A stretch of DNA of 64,000 nucleotides from Halichondria panicea. Taxonomy: Eukaryota; Porifera; Demospongiae; Suberitida; Halichondriidae. Where the stretch lies: contig NC_087388.1 of the NCBI RefSeq assembly GCF_963675165.1, positions 5,213,047 through 5,277,046 of the forward strand. The letters run 5' to 3'. The notes under the pieces were generated by a model, which saw only the letters and a list, made by a program, of their open reading frames with translations, was not told where the DNA came from and did no database searches. Below are positions 45,510 to 58,112 of this stretch, one piece after another. A program made the position numbers and the translations under genes. Each line of letters begins with the position of its first letter. Position 1 is the first letter of the stretch.

Positions 45510-48500
45510 TTATAAATTGTATGATGCTCCGCTGTTCTTAATTGTTAGAGGATAACTTGACGGAGGGTCGACATAGCGATGAGCGTCTTCGTGATCAGTA
45601 AGTACGGGTTCATCGTCACATTCTGCAGTAAAAATGAACTATTACATGGGTCCAAATATTAGATGATGACATAATAATGACATGTTTAAACGTACTATAT
45701 AAGACTCCGGTTTAATGATACTTATGCATGGGCATATCATACAGCTACTATAGTATATATATAGCGGTACTCTGAAACAGAAAACGTACAGTATTTTTTG
45801 CTACATAGTGCTACTGTACAAGTAACATGTATTAACAGTAAGACCTACGACAAAACAAGGGTCAAACTAATACCTTAGTACTATAATACAACCATTACAA
45901 GACCGATCATTAAAGCTAATTTTATACACTTACTGAGCTGCTCTGTTTCTTGAATAGTATTCAGTAGCACCATACCGAGCTCAGTGTAGCCAGAAATGGA
46001 TGTCAGTAGCCTTTCCACAGTGGTGGACAATTGTAAGAAGGTTGGCCTCTCCTTTGAATCTTTCTTCCAACACCGACGCATCAATTCAGAGCTTTGAGGA
46101 TAAGGGGATGTACAGTTGGGCCAAAACAATACTAAAACCCCCAATTAAGGAGAATGCAGCCAGTTCTAGTCTATCTGCAGGCCCCCACAACCAACAACAA
46201 AGCACAAGGGGATTTGCTTAAATAATAGTATTTGCAACTGATACTAATCAACTCAGAGAGTACACTCACATCTCAGTGGCACAGGCTGCATTGAGAGGTC
46301 TCTCTAGTCTCCGTCCTTCTCCTAGCAGCTTGATGAGGGAGTGTGGGTCCATGGCAGGGTAGGGAGTCCGTCCTGCATTGAAGATCTCCCACACAGTCAC
46401 ACCGTATGACCACTGGGCACATGGACAAGAAGGAACAATTAATATCGCTAGTTGCAATACCTGAGGGGTATTGTGACCTTAGGTCTACCATACTGCTCTG
46501 ACTCACCACATCAGTTTTCTCTGTGAAGATAGCATCATTGAGACTCTCCAAGGCCATCCATTTGTAGGGCAGCTTCACATTGGCTCGGTCGTTCTGTCTG
46601 AAGTAGCCACTAGCATAGACGTCCTCAGCCAGACCAAAGTCCCCCACCCTGATACCCCCTCCCGAGTCCAGCCTATTGTAATGTACAAGATGAAACCACA
46701 CTGAGACAATCATGTACACTAGTGATGCTGTTTACACTATCAATGCCCATGGATACATAATTATAGTAATGACTCATCTATAATATATATGGCTATAATT
46801 ATATGTATTCACAATGACTACTCGTACACACTGTCGATGGTCCACTCACATGCAGTTTCTGGCTGCAAGGTCGCGATGAACAAACTTCTGCTCGGCCAAG
46901 TAGGCCATTCCTAGTGCTATCTGGCGACACATCTTTAGTAGCAGTTTCCTTACTTCCAGAATCTGTGTAGAAAATGGCAACATCTTCCTACAGAATCTCA
47001 TGCACCAATCACATATCTCCTAATGAGACTATTATTATCACCATTACAAAATAGTAAACTTCATATATAAAAATTTGCAACAACGAAAATAACGTGCTGC
47101 ATGCATGTATATACACACATATAGACCTCTACCACACACCTGATCAATCTCACAGTCTTCGTCCAACTCAAGGCTGCTCCTTTCTTTTTTGAGATAGCTA
47201 ATGAGGCTGCCGTTGGCCATATATGGCATCACTATGGCAACACCGGGGCCAGCATCAAGACATACCCCAATCAGGGACATGACGTGAGGATGGTCAAAGT
47301 CTTGCATCTTGTTCACCTCACACACCATGCTCTGAACATCCGACAACGAGAACAGACCTGTAGGGTAGACAATGATTAACTAACTCTGGACCAGAGGAGG
47401 TTCAACACGAGTACCTTGATTATATAGGCAAAAATTGAGTTAATTAGTCACATGCAACAATGACTTTAACATTGAATTTTGCACGTGACCAAGCTGAATC
47501 GAGGTACTCGTATTGTACCTACTCTGACTCTGGACTCATTAGAAATGTTGCATGTTATATAATTGCAGAAATGGTAATCTTTACAGGGGGCAGGAAATTT
47601 GAATTACCCATATATAATATTAATACACAGATAATTAGTGCATGGCTGACAACAGACTAAGTGTATCAAGTTATGACATAATGTTAACCTTTTAGTGTCT
47701 TCACGGCCACCCCCTGCATAGGAACTTTGTTCCAGTCTGTCAGGACTCCCTTATACACAACGCCAAATTCACCTGTATAGTGATATTCCATAAATTAATT
47801 GTAATGCACATCTTTCTTTACCTTGTCCAATTGCAGTACTGGAGAGCTTCAATATGGAGGCTGGTATTTTGAATGAGTCTGGGATGGACTCGGCAATCTC
47901 AACAAGTTCTGATTCTGTATATAATTATAAGTCAGTGAATATAGTATATAGACTGCATTCAAGCGGCCGGGAATCGAGGCTAAGACTGCATGCATGGATG
48001 TATAAAAATCATAGAAACTTACTAACGAGTGCAGTATTGCCATCCACAGGTAATATTTCCTCCTGTGTTCTCCTGTAACAATATATGACAGCTGGACTAT
48101 AAGTATTATACAGTATAACGGGTATATTATTTCGAGAGTATATACTTTCGCGGAATGACCCGTTAGAAACAGTCATTGCTACTATATGCTATAGCTAATA
48201 GAAGGTTTTCGCGGATTTAATTTTCATGGAATAGATGCATTGATAAATTCGTGGGTACAAATGTTTGCAGTAGATGCTTGATCAGCGAAAACCACGAACA
48301 TTTATACCCTCGAAATATACCTGCCATACGGTAATTACCTATTAGCCACGAGCTCCATCATCTGTTCATGCATAGCAATAGACACGGTCTTCTTTCTCGA
48401 GTTCAGACAAAAACAGACAAAAATGATCAGCACTACACACACTACCACTACAGCCCCCCCCAAAACACTCGGGATGATGACCTCCAGGGGAACTGCCGCT

Positions 48501-51500
48501 TCAAGAACCTCCACCGTAGGAATCTCCACCACAAGAACTATGTAGGTCAGTCGCTGGTCCAATACTTGAGCGATGTTGCTCCCAACGTTCACCTAAATAG
48601 CACAGTAACACAGTTAAGTTATATAGTTTTACTCAACTCGTATAATAGCTGGGTTTTCCTCTCCTGGAGTCTCCAAGGGGGCAGTACAGATAAATTCGCT
48701 CCCTCTTGAATTACTGGGTGTCTTGACACACTCCTCCCCTCCCACGATCACTTGTATCTCACTGGTCTCCACTGAGTCGAGATTATCACCCTGGATACAC
48801 ACACGGTAACAGTATGGTCAGTATACAGGATAAAACGTATACCACAATGCGTATGAGAGTCGCTGTACCACTGGTGACCTCTTGCGAACCCTCCAGCCGA
48901 AAATTGGAGGGATCTGATTGGACGCTGATGGGAAGGCTTGCGTGTGTGGTGAGTGGGACATCATCAAACATCAGGGCATAGTCCAATGGGGTCAGTGAGG
49001 TTGTTGTTAGATTAGGAGTTGAGCATTTGATGGTGGTATTGTCCACAATACTGCAGGTGCTCCTCTGTAGGAGAGTAAGTACACTATGTAATACCGTCAT
49101 GACATAATAACAATTTTCCTGGAATGATGCTCAGTCCCCCAAAAATTGTATTTTTAATTATTTACGATACATATTTTTGACAGGTGGAACTTGTTGCTCT
49201 CTGTAAAATGCTCACTGCAAAAATTTTATTCACAAAAAAGTCGAAAATTACATGATGTTGTTCGGTAGTTGCTGGAGGAGCCCCCATCGGCTGGTAGACC
49301 TCCAATACAGGCTGTTGTACCACATCCAAGTTCACTCCAGTAAAGGTCAGTGTGATGCCTCCACTAGGAATGGTGTTGCTAGGAAACACGGCAGTCACAT
49401 TAGGGTTGTTACGATAACTGAAGACCACTCCTGGATTGCTGACTCTGGCAGCATCAATGGATACCACCACTAATGCAGCGGAGGTGAGGTTTCCTGCTGA
49501 GGTCCTGCACCGAATCTCTTGAGACTCGATAGATCTGCAGGGAAAAGTTTGAGCACCAGCTAATTTAATAGTCACTTACGATGAGGAAAGGGTATATACA
49601 GTTATTTAGCCATGCACTTACAATATATTGCAGACGTAGTTTGATCCGTTGATTTCTAGAGAGACTCTAGTATCCTCTTGATTACCCACGTTCAGTCCAG
49701 TTCCATTTACAACCACTTTGGTTCCCCCGGCCATGGGTCCAAAGGTCGGAGTTACACTGTTGACAGTAGGATCCACTGCAGTGAAGGAGCCAGCGTGTAC
49801 AATGGCTATTCTAGAGCCAATGGTCAGAGAGAATTCTTTAGACCCTTCTGTTACAAAATTAGTGGTCTGACAGACAAACTGCTGCCATGGTATATAACCA
49901 GTGATGAGGGGAGTGCAGGCCACGCCTCCTAATGTAAGAGTGGAGTTCTGAATATCAGCAAAGGTTACTCCGAGGTCAGTGCCCATCACAGTGATTGTTG
50001 TACCACCCTCAGCTGGTCCTATGTATGTGTATAGGTTTACTTAGCTGCAATGTATAAAATAGTCAGTCAGAAAATACACTACTTTGATATACACTATAAT
50101 TATGTGAGCAGAACATTGTATATCTTCAATACTATAGTGACAAGAGAAGTGCTATTTCACCTAGATTTTACCTGACATTGGAATGAATGAGTTGATGACA
50201 GAGGCAGGACAATTGTCCCCCTCAGTAATGAAAGTATTAGAGCACTCTTGCCTCACCTCACAACTACCCCCACACCACCCACATGCGAACTCTGAACCCA
50301 TTCTGACTGCAATGCATTCCGAACATCCACTGGCCAAATCACAACAATCATACAGCGTCACTGTGTGCGTGGGGGGGGAACAGAAATAACGCAAACACTA
50401 TTATTATTTGTTACAATCTGGAAATGTTAATCCAAATGGTTAACAAATAATTATAATGGCACCTGAAATTTGTTGCATGGTGTTGTTCAGTACGTGGTTG
50501 ACGTCATTTCCCGTCCAGATTACCATGACAACCACAGGAGAACTGCCGATTCCAGCAGAAAGTGTGAGCTGTACACAGAAATCGTCCAGTATATACAAGC
50601 CAATCAGGCATGTGTACAAGTATGTACAATAAAACATGCTCCATTAGAAAAGTAAACGTCATGCAATTTGTAAGCAACACAAGTTATGTATACCACAGTG
50701 ATGCATGTGTAAACGTATTCATAATTACACTAGTACAATCACAAGCTACATTAGTAAAGTAAACATCCTGCATAATATTATTGTTAGCAACACTCACTTG
50801 TCCACTGCCCACTGTACACAGGATGGAGTTCTCGTTCTCATACTGAGCTGTCAGACTAACTCCATTCACAACACAATAGTACTCAAAGCCATCCGTCTAA
50901 TGGAGAAAAACTATGAAACAATCAGATACATGTGTCATGTGACTCACGGCAGGTATGAGGTTCCTGGTGGCCAATCGAAGATCCTGGGCCACCCTTACTG
51001 GTTGAGTGTATCCACCAGAGGGGGGTATGTCCAACAAGGGGCACTCGGCAGCAAAGTTGTTGCCTCCAGACACCTGTACAGGGGATGTATAGAGTCACAA
51101 GTCACCGTGGTTATTGAGCTCACCTTTAGGAAGTGAGATGCATTTCTGCAAAGAGCCGATGAGCCACTGCACTTCTTGTTGAGGTTACACCATCCACACG
51201 GACTGTTCAGTCCCAGGCAATCCTTACAGCTGTAGAATATATATAGGGAAGAGAGTCAGTTTTGAAAAACCAAAGCTAGATCTATGATTAAAAATGAATA
51301 ATCTGTCATGGGAGAGTTGATAATCATGTGTAGGTAGGTACTCTGAAACTGAATATAGCATACCTTTCCACTGCTAAGCACCTATAGATGGTGAGTACTT
51401 GGTTGGTAATATCAAATGGCTCATTAAACAGAGAACTTTGAAAGCCCAGGTTGATGGTTGCAATCACTCCTGAATAGTCAGGTACCAGTCCTTCAACATC

Positions 51501-53668
51501 ACAACTGAACACTGTTCCTGGAGTGACCTCAACAGCTGGTACTATGATTGGTGGGAAACGTTCTTCACTGTCTTCCAGATGACAGTAGAACCTCTCTCCA
51601 GGCAGGAGATTAAGCAGGCCGGGAGAGGTCAGGGTCACCGTGAACTGTGAGGTCAGATTGTAATGTCAGACACAACTACACAAACCTTACCTCATTAGTA
51701 AGAATCGTAGGGTCAAGCGCAAGTTGTATAGGCTCCACAGTAGCAGCAATAAAACAGTTTGTATTGTATTGTGTCCATCTACTGGTGAGATTAGAGTTCT
51801 GACACTGCGTCTGACGGGAGCACTTGTTCTCCACCACACACCACCCACACAGTGGGTTGAGGTCATTGGTACAACTGGTACAGTCTATACGCTGGGAACA
51901 CTCCTCTATGGGTACTTGGAATACCTTGAGATGAGGGAATAATGGATATGGTAGACCATACCAGCATTCACTCACTGAGTCTGGAGTGACTGCTGTGATG
52001 TAGTTCAGTCCCTCCTGCCATGACAAATGATATACCGGTACCATTACATCATATCTCACTCGCTGACTGTAGAAATAGCTAGAAGTACCCAGGGTCGACG
52101 TACCACTGACATCGTACTGTGGAGATAAACAAGGCCATTATTATATACATACGGGGGCGTTTCTAGAAATTGAAGTGGGGGATGTTCAAGGGTATACTGG
52201 TGAACAACGGGACAGAAATGTTTTACTCCCACATTAATTAGATGACAGAGAGAAGTGTCACTGCAATACATTACCAACTCATGACCACGCTCAATATTGA
52301 GCGTGGTCATGACTTGTAACACGAGCCAATGTAGTTTGCATTATAGAATTCGATAGAGCTGATCAGTTATGTTAGCAAAGCCCCTTGTTAGACATGCCAC
52401 TGCAGTACATGTGTATATAGCTGACTCAATCATGCAGCACTTACTCCTAATATCCAATGATAATCAGTTGCAACAAACACAAAGGAAAACCGCTCCACCT
52501 TCACAGCTACTGAAGCAACAGGGATAAGGATGACTTTAAAATTGATACGAACTGGTGCTATTATGTCAATACCACCATTTGGGATGAGAAGGCCGACTGG
52601 ACTGGGTGTATCACATCTGTCCACAGTTATCTAGAAAAATGATTATGTTAGAAGTAGATCAGAATTGAATCTAACCTGAGGCTGCGACAAGGTAGAGCAG
52701 TTATCTGAGCCTGTTCTCCATGCTAAACTAATTTCTTCTCCAACAGTGCGTGACACAATACAAGAGTCATATTTAGCGTCCATAGCTTCATTGACAGCAG
52801 TGATATTGACCACACAAATAGAGTTAGTAATGTCATAGCAAATAGTTATCACAGCAGTGGGTCCAGATATCCCACTGAAGTCCTCCACTAATGACACTCC
52901 ACACACATGAGTCCCTTCAGTGATCGTTTGAATGCCACAATTGATTCCCAGTTCATACAGAGCAGTCACTCCACAGGTACTTGGGCCTCCACAATCAGGC
53001 ATGTTGCAAACACGTAACAGTCTTATAGCTCGTGCATCAGCAGGTTGATAGTCGACGACAACATAGTAGGCAAATCTACCACTCATAAAACCACCAAATG
53101 CATAGAATTGTCGTCTAAAGTCACTAATTCCAAAAACCAGTTCATTGCGTGTACCAGATGGATTGTTGTTGGATGATCTATTGAAATCATCTCCGAATTG
53201 CTGCAGTACCATTCTCTGTCCTCCTGCAACAGTTACTACTGATTCTCCAGTGTAGAAAGTGTCTCCTGATGTAAAGATAGCTGCTCCTAAATAGTCAGGA
53301 TCTGCTATAGCATTACTAACATTCCTGATAGGACCAGCATTGAGGTTGCTTGCATTGTACACAGAGCAAGAGAGATCCTCTAAACACACCACCAACATCC
53401 CAGTAGAGCTCAGGGCAAGCCCTTGGTTGATGACATTAGCTCCTAGATCAACTCTCTCCTCTTGTATTAGCTGAGCATTCAGTCTATACAGGTAGTTGTC
53501 TGCAGCAAGGAATGTTCTCCCAGTGGAGTCCACTCGCAGTCCTGGGATATTAATAGGGATATCAAAGGAGAATGATTGAGATTGAGAATAAGCTGCTCCT
53601 TGCAGCAGAAACAGCCTGAGGGCAAAGAGAGCTACTATAAACATATCCTTTTCTTTAGCACTGAACAA
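45510..53668 (-). CDS. RTK3: MET-like receptor tyrosine kinase
   Basis: Near-twin of RTK2, same exon plan. Start ATG 53668 (alternative 53644 with leader [20 protein letters not shown]). Sema exon 1 runs to about 52676; exon 2 is 52445-52630; PSI about 51691-51923; Ig/IPT-like 51360-51640; cysteine-rich unit 50168-50360; IPT exons about 49620-50020 and 49265-49535; membrane exon 48338-48592. Kinase: GEFGVVYKG and VAVK about 47687-47772, hinge exon 47144-47358, HRDLAARNC about 46852-46960, [16 protein letters not shown] 46508-46670, [11 protein letters not shown] 46272-46416, C-lobe end about 45935-46090. Tail 45510-45626 with [12 protein letters not shown]. Exon 2 differs from RTK2 by a dense substitution cluster ([12 protein letters not shown] versus [12 protein letters not shown]) without a length change. 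No disabling change found. Faces the M2 3' end. Confidence 0.87.
47409..47545. mobile_element. hairpin insertion in RTK3 intron
   Basis: Absent from RTK2, where GAGGTTCAACAATTCG (28620) continues to the same ATGTTGCATGTTATATAA. The insert carries CACGAGTACCTTGATTATA and an inverted partner AATCGAGGTACTCGT about 90 bp later. Exact ends and target duplication are unclear. Probably a small MITE. Confidence 0.5.
47959..47982. mobile_element. 24 bp remnant of TAGCCTCGA-family MITE with 9 bp target duplication
   Basis: The remnant ends CGGGAATCGAGGCTA, one family terminus. AGACTGCAT is repeated exactly on both sides (47950-47958, 47983-47991), while RTK2 has a single AGACTGCAT at the same intron site (about 29045). 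The other terminus has been lost. Confidence 0.8.
48110..48333. mobile_element. MITE in RTK3 intron (paralogue of 29170-29389)
   Basis: Same ends and position as the RTK2 copy, with small indels. Because both units have it, it predates the duplication. Confidence 0.65.
52279..52312. repeat. 34 bp perfect palindrome in RTK3 intron 2
   Basis: TCATGACCACGCTCAAT is followed directly by its exact complement. The RTK2 counterpart (about 34432-34467) is imperfect, with several mismatches in one arm and a 2 bp larger centre. Confidence 0.8.
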
Positions 53669-54580
53669 TGAAGCTGCTCTTATTATACTAGATCTAGCAT
53701 AGCCATTCTTATCATAGACTCTAGAGAATAATTATACAGACTGTGACAGCTCTAGACTAGAGATGTCACAGTCTGCAGAATTGTTCTACCCATGCACAGG
53801 AATGTCAGACAGTTTAAAGTAGCAGCCCCTCCCTCTTAATATTATTTTGTGGCCAGTATAGTTATGCCTCGGTGCGCATGCGCAAGCAAGGTAGATCTAT
53901 ACGATGCGTAGCCAGGATTTTTTGGAAAGGGGGCTCAGATTGTAGAAGCATTTTTTTTTTAGGGTCGTTATGTTATGCACTCCATCTTGGGGCAAAAAAG
54001 CATAGGCGCTGAAGTTCATCACTTTTCCTCATCAGTAATGAGCATCAGATGGCCCTAGATCAGATCACAGCTATTAAGTTACAGCTGTTGGAGAACAAAA
54101 AAGGGGAGACATCAATTAAGGTGACATATTTTCACAGGTACATTTGTTTTCATTTCACTGTTTAGCTCATTTTGCTGGTATTATAAATCTTGGATATACG
54201 CCGTATCGAAAGTGGGTGTGCCATGAAAACATTAGTATATTTGGAGACCCAAAAGTATCAGGAGATCGAGCTCCGCTCCAGTTGTGAAATTAATGTTATT
54301 CATAGCGTTTCTATGTACTCGCAAGTGGTTTTAATGAGATTCACTGCATTTTACAATTATCTGCGAGTACACGTTTTTGCAATTCTACTCTCATTCGCAG
54401 AAATAGTAATACTCGCAAAAATATGTCACTTTAAGGTATATAAATTATGTGGAGTGCTGAATATTTAATTTTAATGGGGTGAATGTTCAAAGGAGTTGAT
54501 AAACATTGAAGCTAATTTTTGTAGACATATGATCTAGTGTTCTTTCGAGAGTGACTGCTGATCGACTTCCAGTTGTACTC
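53669..54580. other. RTK3 5' flank and unit end
   Basis: Holds the promoter-proximal palindrome (53737-53775, one mismatch to the RTK2 version, at 53764), then the duplicated flank to 54497, then unique sequence up to the GPCR-like pseudogene stop. No gene is seen. Confidence 0.6.
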
Positions 54581-56897
54581 TTACTTGCTTGGCTTGGTTG
54601 TATCAAGGGTTGAGCGGCAAACTAGAAGATTCCAGTAAAGAGCCAATACACGTTTTGTTAACAGAAAGGCAACAAATATTACAAAACCTTGAGTACTGTT
54701 TAAGAGGATAAAAGGATACCAGGCCCAGTTAGTGCCAGCAAGCAATGCAATGAAACCAAACACCCAAGTCAGTCCAGTTACTGGAAACACAGCAGCGTTC
54801 ACACGGAAGAAAGGAGATCATGTTTTTGTCCAGTTTTGAGCTTGATTGAGCTGCAAGACAGAGGTATACAGTAACTACAATAAAAAATACCATGTTGACA
54901 ATGAGAGATATCACCAGAGGCACAATGAATGCAACAATTGCTGATTTGAAGTGATTGATCCCAACCGACCATCTCCAACACACCATACAAGACAAGATCT
55001 TCAGTTATGAAGTCAACAAGAATTGATGTGACGGTAATAGCAAGAGGTACACTCCAACCAACAATAAAATACACACCAAATACTCCCTTTTGCTTTTATT
55101 TAAAGTCGAAATTCATTTTATTTGCTTGATAGAATGTTCTTGCCATCTGAAATGACATGATGGTCATCCATGAAAACTGTGACAAGAAGAAAAAATGAAG
55201 GCAAATTGCAACACTTTTACAGAGTTCTATGTTGGGAAATGCTCGAGTAACAGGTCCACCAATAATAATGAAAATATTGTTCACTAGAATAGCAGCAGAA
55301 ATGTTCATAAGGATCAAGCTAGGTAAGGTTTGGAGGCTCTTGAATATTCCATGCATGTTAGCAAAACTATTGCACTACCAATAACAGACAAAGAACACCC
55401 AATGTATGTGAGAATAAAGTAACCTTCAGGATAGGAGTATATAGTCACACTAACAATTGTAGTGCCATTTGGAGGACAAATAACTGGTCTGCCATAGTCA
55501 TCATATTCAACAATACTGAAAAATTCTTCTTCATACACAATTGTGTTGTTACCCAAATCCGTAAATTCTGAATTGTTAAGCGCAACCAAACCACTAGGAC
55601 AGTCAAAAAATTCTCCAAAATAGTGAGTTGTTTACAAACTACTGGCTGTCCAGTAAGGTCAAACTCAACAATCATAAGCACCTGCTGACCATTGTACAGC
55701 AGAGTGTCATTGTCAATTATGAAGACATAATCCGATGCGTTTAATACCACAAAGCCACTCAAACACTGTGTTGTAGTGTTAGCAGAGCTCCCAATCAGAA
55801 AAGCACAACGACCTCCATTTTCAATGTAGCCTTCAGGACAGAGGGTAGGTCTACACTCCAGCCCCAAAGCAGCTTCTCCATCAGGGCAATCTACAGTCAC
55901 TGTCACCATCTCTGTCATTACTGACACTTGTACCTGTCCACCTCCCAAGTTACTAAGTGTTATCGTGAAGGGAATACCATTATTGGTTGGTGGTAGTGGT
56001 GGTGGTGGTCGTCCAAGCGGTCTAGGTGGGATGGAGGGGCGCACAGGAGGCTCAGTTGTGGAGTTAGCTGGTGCACATTCTTGAGGTATTTCAGTTCTTG
56101 TTGATGAGTCAAGACATGCATAAATATGTTCCCCATTACATACTGCACAGTTCTGGTTTCTATACAGAGTTCCAGATTTAGCCATCACAATATCATACGG
56201 TCCATTTTCACATGTCTTAATCATTGCAGTATACATTTCTTCACTTAGTTCTTCTCCAGTTAGAACTTCCAAACTAGAGAGATCTAAGCAACTTGATATT
56301 GAGGGGAAGCAGGGCCTTGGTCTGAGAATAGAGGTGAGACTGGGTGCTTGGTATGAGCAGGTTTGGCATTGTGTTTGGAAAATTGTGGGATCCATTGCAA
56401 GCAACTGTTGGATTCCTACTGCAGCAAGTTGTTCATACACGTAACTGGTACAGGCAAGGTTGGGTTACCATACTGCAAATCCTTGAGCTCTATTGCAGAT
56501 GGCACAAAACTCGTTGGCATAAACCATTCCAGTATTGATATCTGTAATCGGAGGGAGAGAGTTGTTCAAAGAGACACAGTTGTCCCTCACTAATACTTGG
56601 GTGGGTGGCGTCATCAGTGGACCAACTGCTGGGGCAACTCGAGACCATCCAAAACAATTCATTGACGTGTGGCTCGATTCTGTTGTCAGGATATATAGAG
56701 CGACATACAAATCCAAGTGGCGTAATAGTATTTGGAGTAGATTCACAACAATCTCCAAATAATTCGCACTTGCCATCACATTTACAAAGGCCATTGAACT
56801 GACCATCACCTTCATTGGATGCACTGCAAGCACTTTGTCCTTGCACTCGAGTAGAAATTGATACTATTATTGCTATAACAGAAAAGTAAGTATACAT
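54581..56897 (-). pseudogene. adhesion-type 7TM receptor with somatomedin-B domain, intronless, frameshifted
   Basis: Reading leftward from ATG 56897: leader (MYTYFSVIAIIVSISTRVQG), a somatomedin-B-like cysteine cluster (CKCDGKCELFGDCC), two cysteine-rich blocks with C-x-x-C pairs (YANEFCAICN; YRNQNCAVCN), a proline-rich stretch (RPLGRPPPPLPPTNN), two CxxGxVxLN...YDxxGxPVxC repeats, then seven hydrophobic segments: TM1 about 55455, TM2-3 about 55320-55130 (SLILMNISAAILVNN), TM4 about 55060, TM5 about 54920, TM6-7 about 54800-54620 (TGLTWVFGFIALLAG; TQGFVIFVAFL). The layout matches class B2/Methuselah-like receptors. It is continuous without introns but needs several frame changes (about 56650, a stop near 56465, about 55600, 55340 and 54990) to read through. 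No clear GPS cleavage motif was seen. Intronless structure plus decay suggests a processed or old single-exon pseudogene. Confidence 0.75.
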
Positions 56898-57199
56898 GTT
56901 GTGTTCAATCTATGGAGATGATTGGTGGTATCAAGAGAGCTATGTATGTGGTGATGATCAGTGAAATTAAACAAGCCTTAGGATGTGATGTATCAAAACA
57001 GGAAATTAACTGGTTTCATATTTCCCACCTACTACACTTTTGCCATGTAGTGGGGTTTAACTGTCATAAATTGGCACATCAGGGCTACAAGAGAAAATAT
57101 GGCTAATAAATTGGCACCTCAAGCATATGCAGTGAAAATACAATAACGTGTTTTCAAAATGAAATGACTGAGATGAATGAAATGTCTTGCATGAGAAAC

Positions 57200-57620
57200 A
57201 AAATGTCATAAATGAAAATAGAGTTGGGCAGGAGTTATAAAAAGTAGAGAAAGTTGAAAAGGTGTGAATTGCTTCCAGAGGTAATTTTTCTTGTTCCTCG
57301 CCCACAGCTCTGCAATATTGATTACCTTCGGAGGTATGGCGTTCCAGACATGTGCTATTCGATTGTGGTAAAAGTTTTTTACAGCAGTCGTCCTGGTGTA
57401 TTAAACTTCGAGCTTGCAACTATGCATTTGTGCCAGCTCTCATGTGGATGATGTTAAGAATGTAGCAAAGCTTATCACTGTGGTTGGATTGACATCGTGG
57501 TGCTGAAAACATTTCACCAAAAACAATACATCCATGAGAATAGATCTTGTGGCTTTCCTTTGTACACATTCTAAGTTGGTAGTATCCTTATAGAGACTTT
57601 GCTCAATCGAATGCTGGACC
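57200..57620 (-). pseudogene. LINE reverse transcriptase 3' remnant
   Basis: Pieces of the minus strand read TTNLECVQRKATRSIL (about 57590-57535) and, after frame breaks, FYHNRIAHVWNAIPP (about 57385-57340). These match the LExVQRRATR and NRIxxxWNxLP segments at the C-terminal end of jockey/CR1-type LINE polymerases. Several frame changes make it a dead fragment. The stretch 56898-57200 holds nothing recognised. Confidence 0.6.
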
Positions 57621-58112
57621 TAATGTTTCCTGCAGGCATGCCTGTGTGATCTCAGGCTCAAAAGGTTCTCATCTGAGCTGCTCTGACCTGCTGTAGGCGG
57701 CGCCTCAAGAGTCTCTGTGCATGTGTCTTGTCTGAGGAGTGGTAGAGTCAATTATCAGACAGAACGTATATAATCAGACAGCTGCCGGAGGAGAACAGAT
57801 GGGCGAAACAAACTATCAAGTAGCTAAGGTGAACTTCTAGTAGCGCTCAGGGCCACCGTAGAAACAAGCTGATTTTTCACCCGACAATAGGTCTACCTAT
57901 ATTAACAACATAGCCTCCAACAAAATAAACAAAATAATTATCAGACACAGGAACCTACGAATCATTGAAGAGGCAGAGCCACAAGATTTAAGTGCTTTTG
58001 CCGGGTAGCTAAAGTCTCCCCTACAACATAATATCACAAAACCAAAAAGCTTGTACCCTACGCATGACAGCAGCAGTTACAAAACCACTAACAACACTTT
58101 CTAACTGTGTAT
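57621..58112. other. intergenic, nothing recognised
   Basis: Unique-looking sequence without a gene or repeat that I can name. Confidence 0.4.

Larger units (their letters stand above)
41739..54497. repeat. right unit of tandem segmental duplication
   Basis: Collinear with 22036-38660. Relative to the left unit it lacks two EGF exons (about 1 kb deleted at 42033), carries a reversed EGF exon at 42111-42346, and has its own insertions (43615-43804, about 47409-47545, 47959-47982). RTK2 and RTK3 coding exons are far more alike than either is to RTK1 or RTK4, indicating a recent event or continued gene conversion. Confidence 0.85.

Noticed and set aside
50705-51136. 143-codon plus-strand frame, similar to 32947-33285
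   Set aside because: Opposite strand of the kinase ectodomain exons; conservation between copies reflects the real minus-strand exons.
57057-57419. 120-codon minus-strand frame as a gene
   Set aside because: The frame itself is out of register; the recognisable LINE polymerase signal is in a neighbouring frame.
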